Origin: Chloroflexota bacterium | GTDB lineage: Bacteria > Chloroflexota > UBA6077 > JACCZL01 | Reading direction: 5' to 3' | Length of the DNA: 64,000 nt | NCBI GenBank assembly: GCA_030447245.1 | Contig: JAUJPG010000012.1 | Coordinates: forward strand, 31,228 to 95,227 | Shown: positions 19,631 to 27,402 of the stretch, piece by piece | Position numbering within the stretch: position 1 is the first letter of the stretch | Layout of the letters: every line of letters begins with the position of its first letter | Notes under the pieces: generated by a model | What the model was told of the DNA's origin: nothing | Database searches by the model: none | Seen by the model: only the letters and a program-made list of their open reading frames with translations | Made by a program: the position numbers and the translations under genes

Positions 19631-20419
19631 ATGCAGAGGCGTCCCCACGTCAGCCGTCCGCTTGCCGTCGTCGCGCTTGCGCTGCTCGCCTGGCCGGCGG
19701 CGGTCGTCGCTCAGCCGGAGCCACCCGCGCCGGTGCTCATACCGCAGTCATCCGACTTCGCCGCCGTCCGCGCGCGCTACGAGGGCATGACCGAGGCGCA
19801 GATGCTGGCCGCCGGCTTCGAGATCGATCCGCACTGCGTCACCGCCGCGGATGCCGGCCTGCCACCCGCGGCCGGCAGCATGGGCTTCCACGCCGTCCAC
19901 CCGCAGCGCTTTGCGGAGCAGTTCCCCAGCGGCCAGCTCGACCCGCAGAACCCACCGCTGCTGCTGCTGGATGTCAACATGCGGGTCGTAGGCCTGGAGT
20001 GGGAAGCGGCCGCCTCCCTGCCGCAGCCTGAGCTGTTCGGGCAGACGGTGCCATTGCTGCCCGGCCATCCCGGCCCGCCCGAAGTCAACGTGCCGCACTA
20101 CATGCTGCACGCCTACTTCAAACCGAATGGGATGGTCCTGTTCTCGGTCTTCGACCCCGACATGAGCTGCGCCGAGGCGGCAGCCCCCGTCGCGCAGCCC
20201 AAGCCTGGTGCACCGGCCCCGAAGCCCTCTCCGAGCGTGCCGGCCCCGGCCGCCAAGCCGGCCCCGGCCGCCAAGCCGGCCGCCGCACCGGTGCAGGCGC
20301 CTCGGGCATTGCCGCGCACCGGCGAGGCCGCCCCGGCCGACTGGGCGATCGGGGGCCTGGCCGTGGCGGGCGTCGTGCTGCTGGGTGTTGGGCTGGTCGC
20401 TCGCCGCCGACGCATCTAG
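19631..20419 (+). CDS. Exported surface protein with LPRTG sorting signal
   Basis: A 262-residue protein. Start at ATG 19631 (GAGAGG five bases upstream); an in-frame ATG at 19616 would add five residues. An N-terminal signal peptide (LAVVALALLAWPAAVVAQ) is followed by a ~160-residue extracellular domain with GMTEAQMLAAGFEIDPHCV, PQNPPLLLLDVNMRVVGLEW and YMLHAYFKPNGMVLFSVFDP. A Pro/Ala/Lys-rich wall-spanning stretch then leads to LPRTG at residue 227, a hydrophobic helix (WAIGGLAVAGVVLLGVGLVA) and RRRR. That is the full layout of a sortase substrate. The extracellular domain is not one I can name. No sortase gene is in the window. Confidence 0.8.
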   Translation: MQRRPHVSRPLAVVALALLAWPAAVVAQPEPPAPVLIPQSSDFAAVRARYEGMTEAQMLAAGFEIDPHCVTAADAGLPPAAGSMGFHAVHPQRFAEQFPSGQLDPQNPPLLLLDVNMRVVGLEWEAAASLPQPELFGQTVPLLPGHPGPPEVNVPHYMLHAYFKPNGMVLFSVFDPDMSCAEAAAPVAQPKPGAPAPKPSPSVPAPAAKPAPAAKPAAAPVQAPRALPRTGEAAPADWAIGGLAVAGVVLLGVGLVARRRRI

Positions 20420-20422
20420 CCC

Positions 20423-20464
20423 GTGAGGCCACCGGCCAGGGGAGACCCCGGCCGGTGGCCTCAC
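20423..20464 (+). terminator. Strong hairpin after the LPRTG gene
   Basis: A perfect 15-bp inverted repeat, GTGAGGCCACCGGCC / GGCCGGTGGCCTCAC, with a 12-nt loop, 4 bp after the stop codon. There is no clear U-tract. It is either the gene's terminator or, given the adjoining transposase remnant, an old insertion-sequence end. Confidence 0.6.
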
Positions 20465-20830
20465 CCCCTCGTGGTGCGCGCTGGCGCCCAGAACTTGCCC
20501 AGCTCGGGTACTGGCTGAACGCCGAGGCGGGGCACTGGGAGGACCGCTCTGGCCGCCTCGTCGAGGACGACGTACGCGGGCCGGCCGGGCGCTTGAGCTC
20601 GGGGTTGCCGGCCTCGGAGTCTCAGAAAGGTGCCCTCGTCCGGATTCAGCTCCGGCGCCTGGCCGGACAATTGCTCCGCCAGGATGCGTTCGGCCCTGCC
20701 GGCGGCCTGGCGGTGCATCAGCGGTTGCGCACGATGCACCGGCGTGCCATGCCACATCACCAGCAGCTCCCCGGGGATGCACCGCGGGAGATGTTTCAGG
20801 AAGCAGACCACGTCCGGACTTTTCTGGCGA
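20465..20830 (-). mobile_element. IS630-family transposase C-terminal remnant
   Basis: Minus-strand residues SPDVVCFLKHLPRCIPGELL then VMWHGTPVHRAQ, and after a shift EQLSGQAPELNPDEGTF, match the DDE region of IS630 transposases: FLKHLL..IPGKLLVIWDG.P.HRS, then LP.YAPDLNPDEG. The second acidic residue of the triad is altered (WHG instead of WDG) and the rest is out of frame. The first half of the transposase is missing and an unrelated monooxygenase-like gene abuts it. It is a dead fragment of about 120 codons. Confidence 0.65.
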
Positions 20831-21270
20831 TCAGGCCCGGGGCGTGGACGGGCGCAGCCGCAGCCCCGGGCGCGGGGCCGTCCGCGCCGGCGCGAGCTGT
20901 TTGGCCGCGTGTTCGGGGGATGGATGTTTGACCTTGGAGAGCCGGCCCTCGGCGACCATCCGTCGCAGCGCCTCGGGCATGTCCGGCAGCTCGCGGCCAT
21001 CTTGCTGCCAGTGGACAACTGACGCCTCATCGCACCACCCGAGCAGCTTCGCCATCGCCCGGCGGTGCGCATCCGCGTTGCGGTAGGCGCGCATCGCGGC
21101 CTCGTCGTTCCAGGCCGTGACAGTCCAGAACCCCAGCGGTTGTTCGAAGGCGAGCTGCCCGTCGAGAAGACCAGGCGCGCGGCGCACCTGGCGTGTGCTC
21201 GCCAGCGCATGCCAGGCGAATGGCGGCAGGTAGCGCGCGGACCGCAGGCGGAGACGGGTGACGGAGATCA
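20831..21270 (-). CDS. Antibiotic-biosynthesis-monooxygenase-like / DUF3291-type protein
   Basis: The minus-strand frame SVTRLRLRSARYLPPFAWHA followed by LASTRQVRRAPGLLDGQLAF, EQPLGFWTVTAWNDEAAMRA and YRNADAHRRAMAKLLGWCDE has the ferredoxin-like dimeric alpha/beta-barrel pattern of ABM-domain proteins, in which F/W...W.d...m..y......H...m is conserved. An ATG inside (21187) gives 118 residues, but the conserved part begins upstream at a non-ATG start near 21270, perhaps CTG/TTG or with an indel. The C-terminus ends at 20831 against the IS630 remnant. The function is unknown; some members degrade haem or modify polyketides. Confidence 0.6.
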
Positions 21271-21422
21271 GTGGCAGCTGCTTGCACCCCTTACTCTCGG
21301 AACGTGCTCAGGCGGAGAAAGGCCGAGCTGGCTCCCGCTGAGGCAGCGACGACCTCGTTGAACGACTGCCCGGATGAAGCCCGAGTCATCCATTGTGAGG
21401 ACGCGCGGCGCGCTGCATCCTG

Positions 21423-21451
21423 TTGCGGCACCCCGAAGGTCGGCGTATACT
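21423..21451 (+). promoter_or_regulatory. Promoter of tRNA-Val
   Basis: TTGCGG (21423-21428), a 17-bp spacer and TATACT (21446-21451). The tRNA starts 15 bp after the -10 box, as expected for a short pre-tRNA leader. Confidence 0.6.
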
Positions 21452-21466
21452 TGCACGTACTCCTCA

Positions 21467-21540
<74 letters not shown>

Positions 21541-21591
21541 CCCACTCGTACCGACGCACGCTCGCGGATCGCGCATGCTGCCCCGGGTTGA

Positions 21592-21909
21592 CTAGCCCCC
21601 GACCTCGGGGACGACCCAGTCCTCGCCGCTGGCCAGCCGCTCGCCGATCGCGGTCACAGCTTCGTGGGCTGCGCGCGCCTCGGCTTCGTCATCGGCTCGG
21701 ACCTCGACTTGCAGACCGGCGGCCTCAGATCGTTGCGTCCGGATCTCGACGGCGGCCCCTGGGAACCGCTCGGTCAGCTCGGCGCGAAGCAGCGCCGTCC
21801 AGCGCTCGACCGTGGCGTCCTCGTTGAGCGTCTCCTCGTGCTCGACCTCCTCAGCCCGGTCGAGCAGGCCGGCGACCGATCTTGCGACGACGATCTTCGT
21901 GACGGCCAT
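21592..21909 (-). CDS. Hypothetical protein
   Basis: A 105-residue acidic protein from ATG 21909, with pieces KIVVARSVAGLLDRAEEVEH and ALLRAELTERFPGAAVEIRT. The AAVEIRTQ...LQVEVRADDEAE alternation suggests two beta strands and helices. No membrane segment or signal is seen. I cannot assign a family. It is convergent with the tRNA and divergent from the CBS gene. Confidence 0.6.
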   Translation of the reverse strand: MAVTKIVVARSVAGLLDRAEEVEHEETLNEDATVERWTALLRAELTERFPGAAVEIRTQRSEAAGLQVEVRADDEAEARAAHEAVTAIGERLASGEDWVVPEVGG

Positions 21910-22063
21910 GCCCTCTCCCCGTGTCGATGGCTCCGCCGAGCCCCACCACCGCCTCGGCCGACGTCCCTAGTGTAGGCGCATGCGACGCCGGTCTCGCAAG
22001 CTACGGCGCGACGTACACTCTATACGGCGAGTCCTTGGCCGCCTCGCCGACCGCAGCGCCCTC

Positions 22064-22092
22064 TTGACGGCGGTGGCGGCGGGGAGTACGGT
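22064..22092 (+). promoter_or_regulatory. Probable promoter of the CBS-domain gene
   Basis: TTGACG (22064-22069), a 17-bp spacer, TACGGT (22087-22092). It lies about 75 bp before the start codon. Confidence 0.45.
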
Positions 22093-22165
22093 GGCTGCGT
22101 CGGGTGCGATGGGGCACCGGCAGGTGGCCGGCGGTGTGTCGTTTGGCCCGCAAGGAGAGGCCTCG

Positions 22166-22612
22166 ATGACGAAGCTGCGCGAGATCATTCATCCAGAGTT
22201 CCTCGTATCGGTCCAGTGTGAGGCGACCGTCGCCGAGGCGGTCCGCGCGATGGCCGAGCACAACGTCGGCATCGTCGCCGTGCTCGACGGCGACAAGCTC
22301 GCCGGGCTCTTCTCCGAGCGCGACGTCGTCCGTCGGGTGGTCGCCAGCGGGCGCGACCCCGCCGCCACGCCAATCGGCGAGGTCTACACCCATGACATCG
22401 TCGTCGCCGACGTCGACGACGATTATCAATCGGCGATGGCCAAGATGGACAAGGCCAACATCCGTCACTTGCCGGTTGTGTCGGGCGGTCGACTGCTGGC
22501 GATGCTCTCGATCCGCGACCTGCTGCGCGTTGAGCTGCGTGCCAAAGGCGAGGAGATTCGCTACCTGCACGAGTACCTCTACCAGGTGACGCCCGAGTAC
22601 GCGCAGGGCTGA
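22166..22612 (+). CDS. CBS-domain pair protein
   Basis: A 148-residue protein with two CBS motifs, which usually bind adenosyl ligands (AMP, ATP, NAD) and sense energy state. Start at ATG 22166 with AAGGAGAGG upstream. CBS1: VAEAVRAMAEHNVGIVAVLD then LAGLFSERDVVRRVVASG. CBS2: DDYQSAMAKMDKANIRHLPV then LLAMLSIRDLLRVEL. The short C-terminal helix (KGEEIRYLHEYLYQ) is typical of stand-alone bacterial CBS proteins. No fused effector is present. It is monocistronic as far as visible. Confidence 0.9.
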   Translation: MTKLREIIHPEFLVSVQCEATVAEAVRAMAEHNVGIVAVLDGDKLAGLFSERDVVRRVVASGRDPAATPIGEVYTHDIVVADVDDDYQSAMAKMDKANIRHLPVVSGGRLLAMLSIRDLLRVELRAKGEEIRYLHEYLYQVTPEYAQG

Positions 22613-22679
22613 GCCTCACCGGCCGCCTTGCCTCGCCCATCTCTGGCCGCTGCCGCACACCCGTGCTCGAACCGTTTCT

Positions 22680-22709
22680 TTGACGCGTGACTCGCATCGG
22701 CGGTACGCT
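22680..22709 (+). promoter_or_regulatory. Probable promoter of the peptide ABC transporter operon
   Basis: TTGACG (22680-22685), an 18-bp spacer, TACGCT (22704-22709), about 43 bp before the start codon of the binding protein. Confidence 0.4.
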
Positions 22710-22751
22710 TCGCCACATCGGCGACAGCTAGGCGATGGAATGAGGTTGATC

Positions 22752-24485
22752 ATGAACAGGGGCGTGCCCGCGCTGAAGATAGTCCTCGCACTGTGCCTGG
22801 TGTTCCCACTCGCGGCCGCCTGCGCACCTCCGGCAGCCCCCGCCCCAAGCGCCCCAACGAGCGCTCCGGCGGCCGCTGCCCCAGCCGCGACAGCCGCGCC
22901 CATCCCGACCCAGGGCCCGTTGCCCGCCCCGCCGGCTCAGTCCGCCCCCGCGAAAGCCGCCGCCGCGCCATCCGGCCAGCGTGGCGGCAGCATGGTCGAG
23001 GCGCAAACAAGCGACGCGGTCAGCTTCCATCCCTACGGCACGACGGACACGGCTTCGAGCTCCTACCAAGGCCTGGTGTACGGCGGCAGTCTCTGGGAGT
23101 ACGATCCGTACACGCTCGAGCCAAAGCCTGAAGCGGCGACGAGTTGGGCGACGTCAGACGACAAGCTCACCTACACGTTCCAGCTTCGCGACAATCTCCA
23201 GTGGAGCGACGGCACTCCCCTGTCATCTGGCGACTACAAGTGGGCATACGATCAAGCGATCAAGCCAGAGAACAAGTACGCCTACGTCTCGAACCTCCAG
23301 CTGATCGCCTCGTACGAAACGCCCGACCCGCGGACGATCGTCGTCAAGCTCAAGGAGCCAATTGTTGTCGGGCTCGAGGCGGCCAATGCCGTCACCCCGC
23401 TGCCGAGGCACATCTGGGAGAAGCTCGACTGGAGTGATCCGTCCAAGAATCCTGAGATCATGAAGCCGTCGGTCGTGTCCGGTCCGTACCTCCTCCAGGA
23501 GTGGCTCAAAGATGACCGCGCTACGTTCATTGCCAACGACCGCTACTACGGCGGCCGTCCGCTGATCGACACGTACACGGTCCGGATCGTTCCCAGCACC
23601 GAGATCGCCTTCCAGATGCTCAAGAGCGGCGAGGTCGACGCGGCCGGCTTCACGCCAGACAACTACGCCGAGGCCAAGAGCCTGCCGAACGCGACCGTCT
23701 ACGAATGGTGGCCCGCGGCGGCGCAATGGTCGTACCTGGGATACAACCTCCGACGCCCCTGGGCACAGGACCCCGCTGTCCGGGGCGCGTTGTCCCACGC
23801 CGTCGACCGGAATGCGATAGCCGAGTTCGTCTTCAACGGCCTGGCTCGCCCGACCTACTCGGTGTTTCCGCCGTCGAGCTGGGTCTACAACGAAAACGTC
23901 CCGAAGTACGAGCACAATCCCACGATCGCGCAGGAGATGCTCGACAGGGCTGGCTGGACTCGTGGCGCGGGCGGTGTGCGTCAGAAAGATGGTCAACAGC
24001 TCAAGCTGCGCATCCTATACGGTCCGAACACCAGCAAGACGCTCGAGCGGATCGCCACCATCATGCAGCAGGCGTGGGGTGACGTCGGCGCCAGCGTCGA
24101 GGTCCAGGGCATGGAGTGGGGCACCTACCTGTCCACCGTCAAGTCCGAGCCGTTTGACTGGGACGTCAACATCGGCGCCTGGCGGTCAACCCTCGAGCCG
24201 CACTGGATGAACCAGATCTGGCGCGAGGACTCGATCCCCGATCTCAACCACGTCGGCTACGTCAACAAGCGAGTCGAGCAGCTCTTCGACCAGGGCGCCC
24301 GCGAGTTCGATCGCGAGAAGCGCAAGCAGATCTACCAGGAAATCCAGCAGATCATCTCCACGGATGCCCCCTACGCCTTCCTGACCACCAACCTGGCCTA
24401 CACCGGCATGAGCTCGCGGATCGGCGGGATCGAGCCGACGCCGCTCGGCATCGGCCACAACCGGGAGCGCTGGTACATCAAGTGA
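22752..24485 (+). CDS. ABC transporter substrate-binding lipoprotein, family 5 (peptide/nickel type)
   Basis: A 577-residue extracellular solute-binding protein. ATG 22752 follows GAGG; an in-frame ATG at 22740 is the alternative. A lipoprotein signal (IVLALCLVFPLAAAC) is followed by a ~60-residue Pro/Ala linker. The SBP_bac_5 domain starts at GGSMVEAQTSDAVSFHPYGT, with YTFQLRDNLQWSDGTPLSSG and YKWAYDQAIKPENKYAYV as family marks. A C-terminal part with LNHVGYVNKRVEQLFDQGAR and REKRKQIYQEIQQIISTDAP completes it. It is followed by two permeases; no ATPase gene follows in the window, so the ATPases must be elsewhere. Confidence 0.93.
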   Translation: MNRGVPALKIVLALCLVFPLAAACAPPAAPAPSAPTSAPAAAAPAATAAPIPTQGPLPAPPAQSAPAKAAAAPSGQRGGSMVEAQTSDAVSFHPYGTTDTASSSYQGLVYGGSLWEYDPYTLEPKPEAATSWATSDDKLTYTFQLRDNLQWSDGTPLSSGDYKWAYDQAIKPENKYAYVSNLQLIASYETPDPRTIVVKLKEPIVVGLEAANAVTPLPRHIWEKLDWSDPSKNPEIMKPSVVSGPYLLQEWLKDDRATFIANDRYYGGRPLIDTYTVRIVPSTEIAFQMLKSGEVDAAGFTPDNYAEAKSLPNATVYEWWPAAAQWSYLGYNLRRPWAQDPAVRGALSHAVDRNAIAEFVFNGLARPTYSVFPPSSWVYNENVPKYEHNPTIAQEMLDRAGWTRGAGGVRQKDGQQLKLRILYGPNTSKTLERIATIMQQAWGDVGASVEVQGMEWGTYLSTVKSEPFDWDVNIGAWRSTLEPHWMNQIWREDSIPDLNHVGYVNKRVEQLFDQGAREFDREKRKQIYQEIQQIISTDAPYAFLTTNLAYTGMSSRIGGIEPTPLGIGHNRERWYIK

Positions 24486-24601
24486 CGGGCGCGTGCGGGA
24501 CGTGGTGACCTGTCGCCCGATCGTCTGTACGCTGCCCAGGAGCATGCCCCTACGCACCTGGGCGAACGATACGTCCGGCCATACCGTGGCGTGAGCCTTC
24601 C

Positions 24602-25558
24602 GTGACCTCCGGCCTGACCCGCTACATCCTTCGGCGCCTGGTCCACTCCGTCGGGCTGCTGCTGCTCATCTCGATGCTGGGCTTCACCATTCCGCGGCTG
24701 GCGCCTGGCGGGCCGGCCCAGTTCCTGGAAGATCCGCGGATCGGTCCTGACTTCCGCGCTCGCGTGATCGAGTCCTTCGGTCTCAACGACCCACTGCCGA
24801 TCCAGTATCTCAAGTGGCTCGGCAACGTCGCGCGGCTGGACTTCGGCTACTCGTTCGTCGACCGCCGGCCGGTCATCGAGAAAATCTGGGAGCGAATACC
24901 AGCCACGTTCCAGCTTTCGCTGGCGTCGTTCGTCCTCGGCCTGCTCGGGATCCCGCTCGGCGTCTACGCTGCCCTTCGGCGGGGGCGCTGGCAGGACCAG
25001 GCGATCCGCGTTTTCACCGTCCTCGGCAACGCGCTGCCGCACTGGTGGCTCGGGCTGATGCTGCTGATCCTGAGCGCGTCGACGCTGCGGATCTTCCCGC
25101 TCGGCGGGATGTACACCGTCGGCAACGGCTCGCTCCCGGACCGGCTCTGGCACCTGGCCTTGCCGGCCCTGATTGGCGCGCTTGGCGGGTGGATCGGCTT
25201 CAGCCGCTTCGTCCGTTCGGAGATCCTGGATATCCTGGGGCAGGACTACATCCGGACCGCCCAGGCCAAGGGGCTCGGCTCGCGCGTGGTCCTGTACGGC
25301 CACGCGCTGCGGAACGCCCTCATTCCCATCGTCACCATGCTCGGTGGCGTCCTGTCCGGGCTGTTCTCCGGCTCGGTCCTCTTCGAGACGACCTTCTCCT
25401 GGCCCGGCCTGGGCAGGATGTCGGTTGATGCCGCCTTCCAGCGCGACTTCCCGGTCCTGATGGCGCTCACCGTCATCTTCTCGGCGTTGCTGATCTTCGG
25501 CAACCTCCTCGCCGACATCGCCTACGGCTGGGTCGACCCGCGCGTCCGGTACGATTAG
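24602..25558 (+). CDS. ABC transporter permease, DppB/OppB type
   Basis: A 318-residue inner-membrane permease from GTG 24602. The N-terminus RYILRRLVHSVGLLLLISML is typical of the first helix, and DPLPIQYLKWLGNVARLDFG followed by YSFVDRRPV marks the periplasmic loop. The EAA-loop region reads EILDILGQDYIRTAQAKGLG, then HALRNALIPIVTMLGG. The last helix is before the C-terminal DIAYGWVDPRVRYD. About 117 bp separate it from the binding protein, and it pairs with the next gene as a heterodimer. Confidence 0.94.
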   Translation: MTSGLTRYILRRLVHSVGLLLLISMLGFTIPRLAPGGPAQFLEDPRIGPDFRARVIESFGLNDPLPIQYLKWLGNVARLDFGYSFVDRRPVIEKIWERIPATFQLSLASFVLGLLGIPLGVYAALRRGRWQDQAIRVFTVLGNALPHWWLGLMLLILSASTLRIFPLGGMYTVGNGSLPDRLWHLALPALIGALGGWIGFSRFVRSEILDILGQDYIRTAQAKGLGSRVVLYGHALRNALIPIVTMLGGVLSGLFSGSVLFETTFSWPGLGRMSVDAAFQRDFPVLMALTVIFSALLIFGNLLADIAYGWVDPRVRYD

Positions 25559-25604
25559 CCGATGGGCAAGCTCGCGGGGCTGAGCGTGGCCGGGCAGTAG
25601 CAGG

Positions 25605-26540
25605 GTGGCAAGAATAGCTGCCCAAGTCCCCGTCTCGCCGCCTGCCCTGCCAGAACGTGCCCACCAGGCTGCACCCGCAGGCTACGTCAAGGCGACCTGG
25701 CGCCGGCTGCGTCGAGACCACCTGACGATGGCCGCGCTCTGGCTTCTCGTCGCCGTCGTGCTGCTGACGGTCGTCGCCCCGGTGATCGCCCAGAGCGTCT
25801 TCGGGCTCGACCCTTACCGTCAGACGCTCACCCAACGCTTCCAGGCGCCCTCGCTTGCCCACCCGTCAGGCACTGACGACCTCGGCCGCGACGTCCTGGC
25901 TCGCACCCTCGTCGCCGGACGCGTCTCGCTCTTGATCGGGCTCACCATCGCCCTGGTCTCCTTGCTGATCGGCGTCCCGGTCGGCCTTGCCTCCGGCTTT
26001 TACGGCGGGCGTTTCGACGACCTTTCCAATGCCGTCATCCAGACGTTGTCGAACATCCCAGCCCTCTTCCTGCTGATCATGATCTCGACCACCCTCCCCC
26101 GCGACCCGGTCCTCCGTCCGTTCCTGCTGGCCGTCATCATCGGCGCCCTTGGCTGGATGGGGACGGCCCGGCTCGTCCGTGGGACGGCGTTCTCGGTCCG
26201 CGAGCGCGACTACGTCCTGGCCGCGCGCGCCCTCGGCGCTTCGGACGGGCGGGTCATCTTCCAGCACGTGCTGCCCAACGTCTTCTCGCTGGTGACCGTC
26301 ATTGCCGGCTTCGACATCGCCGGCGGCATCCTCGCCGAGTCCGCCCTCAGCTACCTCGGCCTTGGCGTCCTGCCCCCCACCGCCTCGTGGGGCAGCATGC
26401 TCGCCGGCTCACTCGAAAACGTCACCCGCGCCCCCTGGCTGGTTCTGTTCCCCGGCCTGGCAATCTTCCTGACCGCCCTGTCGATTTTCCTGCTTGCCGA
26501 CGGCCTGCGCGACGCCCTCGACCCCCGCCTGAAGGCGTAG
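25605..26540 (+). CDS. ABC transporter permease, DppC/OppC type
   Basis: A 311-residue permease from GTG 25605, 46 bp after the DppB-type gene. An N-terminal cytoplasmic tail leads to the OppC_N segment (WRRLRRDHLTMAALWLLVAV). HPSGTDDLGRDVLARTLVAG is the diagnostic DPPC motif. The EAA loop is RERDYVLAARALGASDGRVI followed by FQHVLPNVF. The tail LLADGLRDALDPRLKA is the classic C-terminus. It completes the membrane channel of the family-5 importer. Confidence 0.94.
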   Translation: MARIAAQVPVSPPALPERAHQAAPAGYVKATWRRLRRDHLTMAALWLLVAVVLLTVVAPVIAQSVFGLDPYRQTLTQRFQAPSLAHPSGTDDLGRDVLARTLVAGRVSLLIGLTIALVSLLIGVPVGLASGFYGGRFDDLSNAVIQTLSNIPALFLLIMISTTLPRDPVLRPFLLAVIIGALGWMGTARLVRGTAFSVRERDYVLAARALGASDGRVIFQHVLPNVFSLVTVIAGFDIAGGILAESALSYLGLGVLPPTASWGSMLAGSLENVTRAPWLVLFPGLAIFLTALSIFLLADGLRDALDPRLKA

Positions 26541-26595
26541 GCAACTCTCGGCAACCTGGCCGGCATACACTTGTGCTGGACAGGAGGTGCGTCCG

Positions 26596-26883
26596 ATGAC
26601 GAAGGAGTTGAAGGCCATCGACGTCGACGACGCGCCGGAGCTGGTGCGCGTCGCCGAGGAGGTGCGGCAGACGCGAGAGCCGCGCCTGTTGCGGTTACAC
26701 GGCGAGGGTGTCGCGGTCCTGCGTCCGATCAGGCGGCCAGCCAGGCGCCGGTCGAGCCGGGAGACCGACGACGAGGCTTTCCGCTCGGCCGCCGGTAGTT
26801 GGAAGGACATCGACACCGACAAGCTGATTGCCGACATCTATGAAAGCCGAGATCTATCAGTCGGACGCACGATCGAGGTGTGA
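26596..26883 (+). CDS. Probable antitoxin of a VapBC-like pair
   Basis: A 95-residue protein from ATG 26596 behind AGGAGG. The centre (LVRVAEEVRQTREPRLLRLH followed by GEGVAVLRPIRRP) resembles Phd/AbrB-like antitoxin folds, and the C-terminal half is charged and probably flexible. Its TGA overlaps the GTG start of the PIN gene (GTGTGA), the usual coupling of antitoxin and toxin. Assignment rests mainly on this arrangement. Confidence 0.7.
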   Translation: MTKELKAIDVDDAPELVRVAEEVRQTREPRLLRLHGEGVAVLRPIRRPARRRSSRETDDEAFRSAAGSWKDIDTDKLIADIYESRDLSVGRTIEV

Positions 26884-27287
26884 AGTACCTCCTCGACAGC
26901 GACCAGGTAGCTGACTATCTGAAAGGCCGACCGGAAGCCACCAGCTTCTTTCCAGCCTTGCTCAGGAAGGCCTGGCGATGAGCATCATGAGCTTCGGGGA
27001 GATCTACGAGGGGGATCTACTATGGCAAGGATCCGGAGGCCAGTGAAGAAGGCTTCCACAAATTCCTCCGGGGAGTGCGCATTCTGCCTCTGACCCGGCC
27101 GGTCATGCGGAAGTTCGCGCGAATTCGTGGGAAGCTCCGAAGGAGCGGGCAGCTCATCGGCGACCCAGACATCCTCATTGCTGTTACCGCCATTCACCAC
27201 GACCTGATGCTCGTGACCCGGAATATCAGGCACTTTCGGCGCATTGCTGGCCTGCAGCTCCTGGAGCCAATCTCGCCTCCCAGGTGA
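26880..27287 (+). pseudogene. PIN-domain toxin (VapC-like), frameshifted
   Basis: PIN-domain ribonuclease. GTG 26880 gives MKYLLDSDQVADYLKGRPEA, with the first PIN aspartate (LLDSD) and a YLKG helix. The frame stops at ~26980 and resumes as MSIMSFGEIYEG (the conserved S...E), then EEGFHKFLRGVRILPL. IRGKLRRSGQLIGDPDILIA (third and fourth acids, GDPDI) and TRNIRHFRRIAGLQLLEP close it, ending at TGA 27287. All catalytic residues are in the sequence, so only two small indels separate it from an intact toxin. Confidence 0.78.
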
Positions 27288-27402
27288 CGTCCCAGGGTTA
27301 GCCTATTCTGGGTCTATGGCCATGCGTGTCCCCGTTCCGTCCGGACGACAGCACACCACCACAGCTACCGGCAACCCAGCGCACGGTGGGCGTCCGCGTG
27401 GG

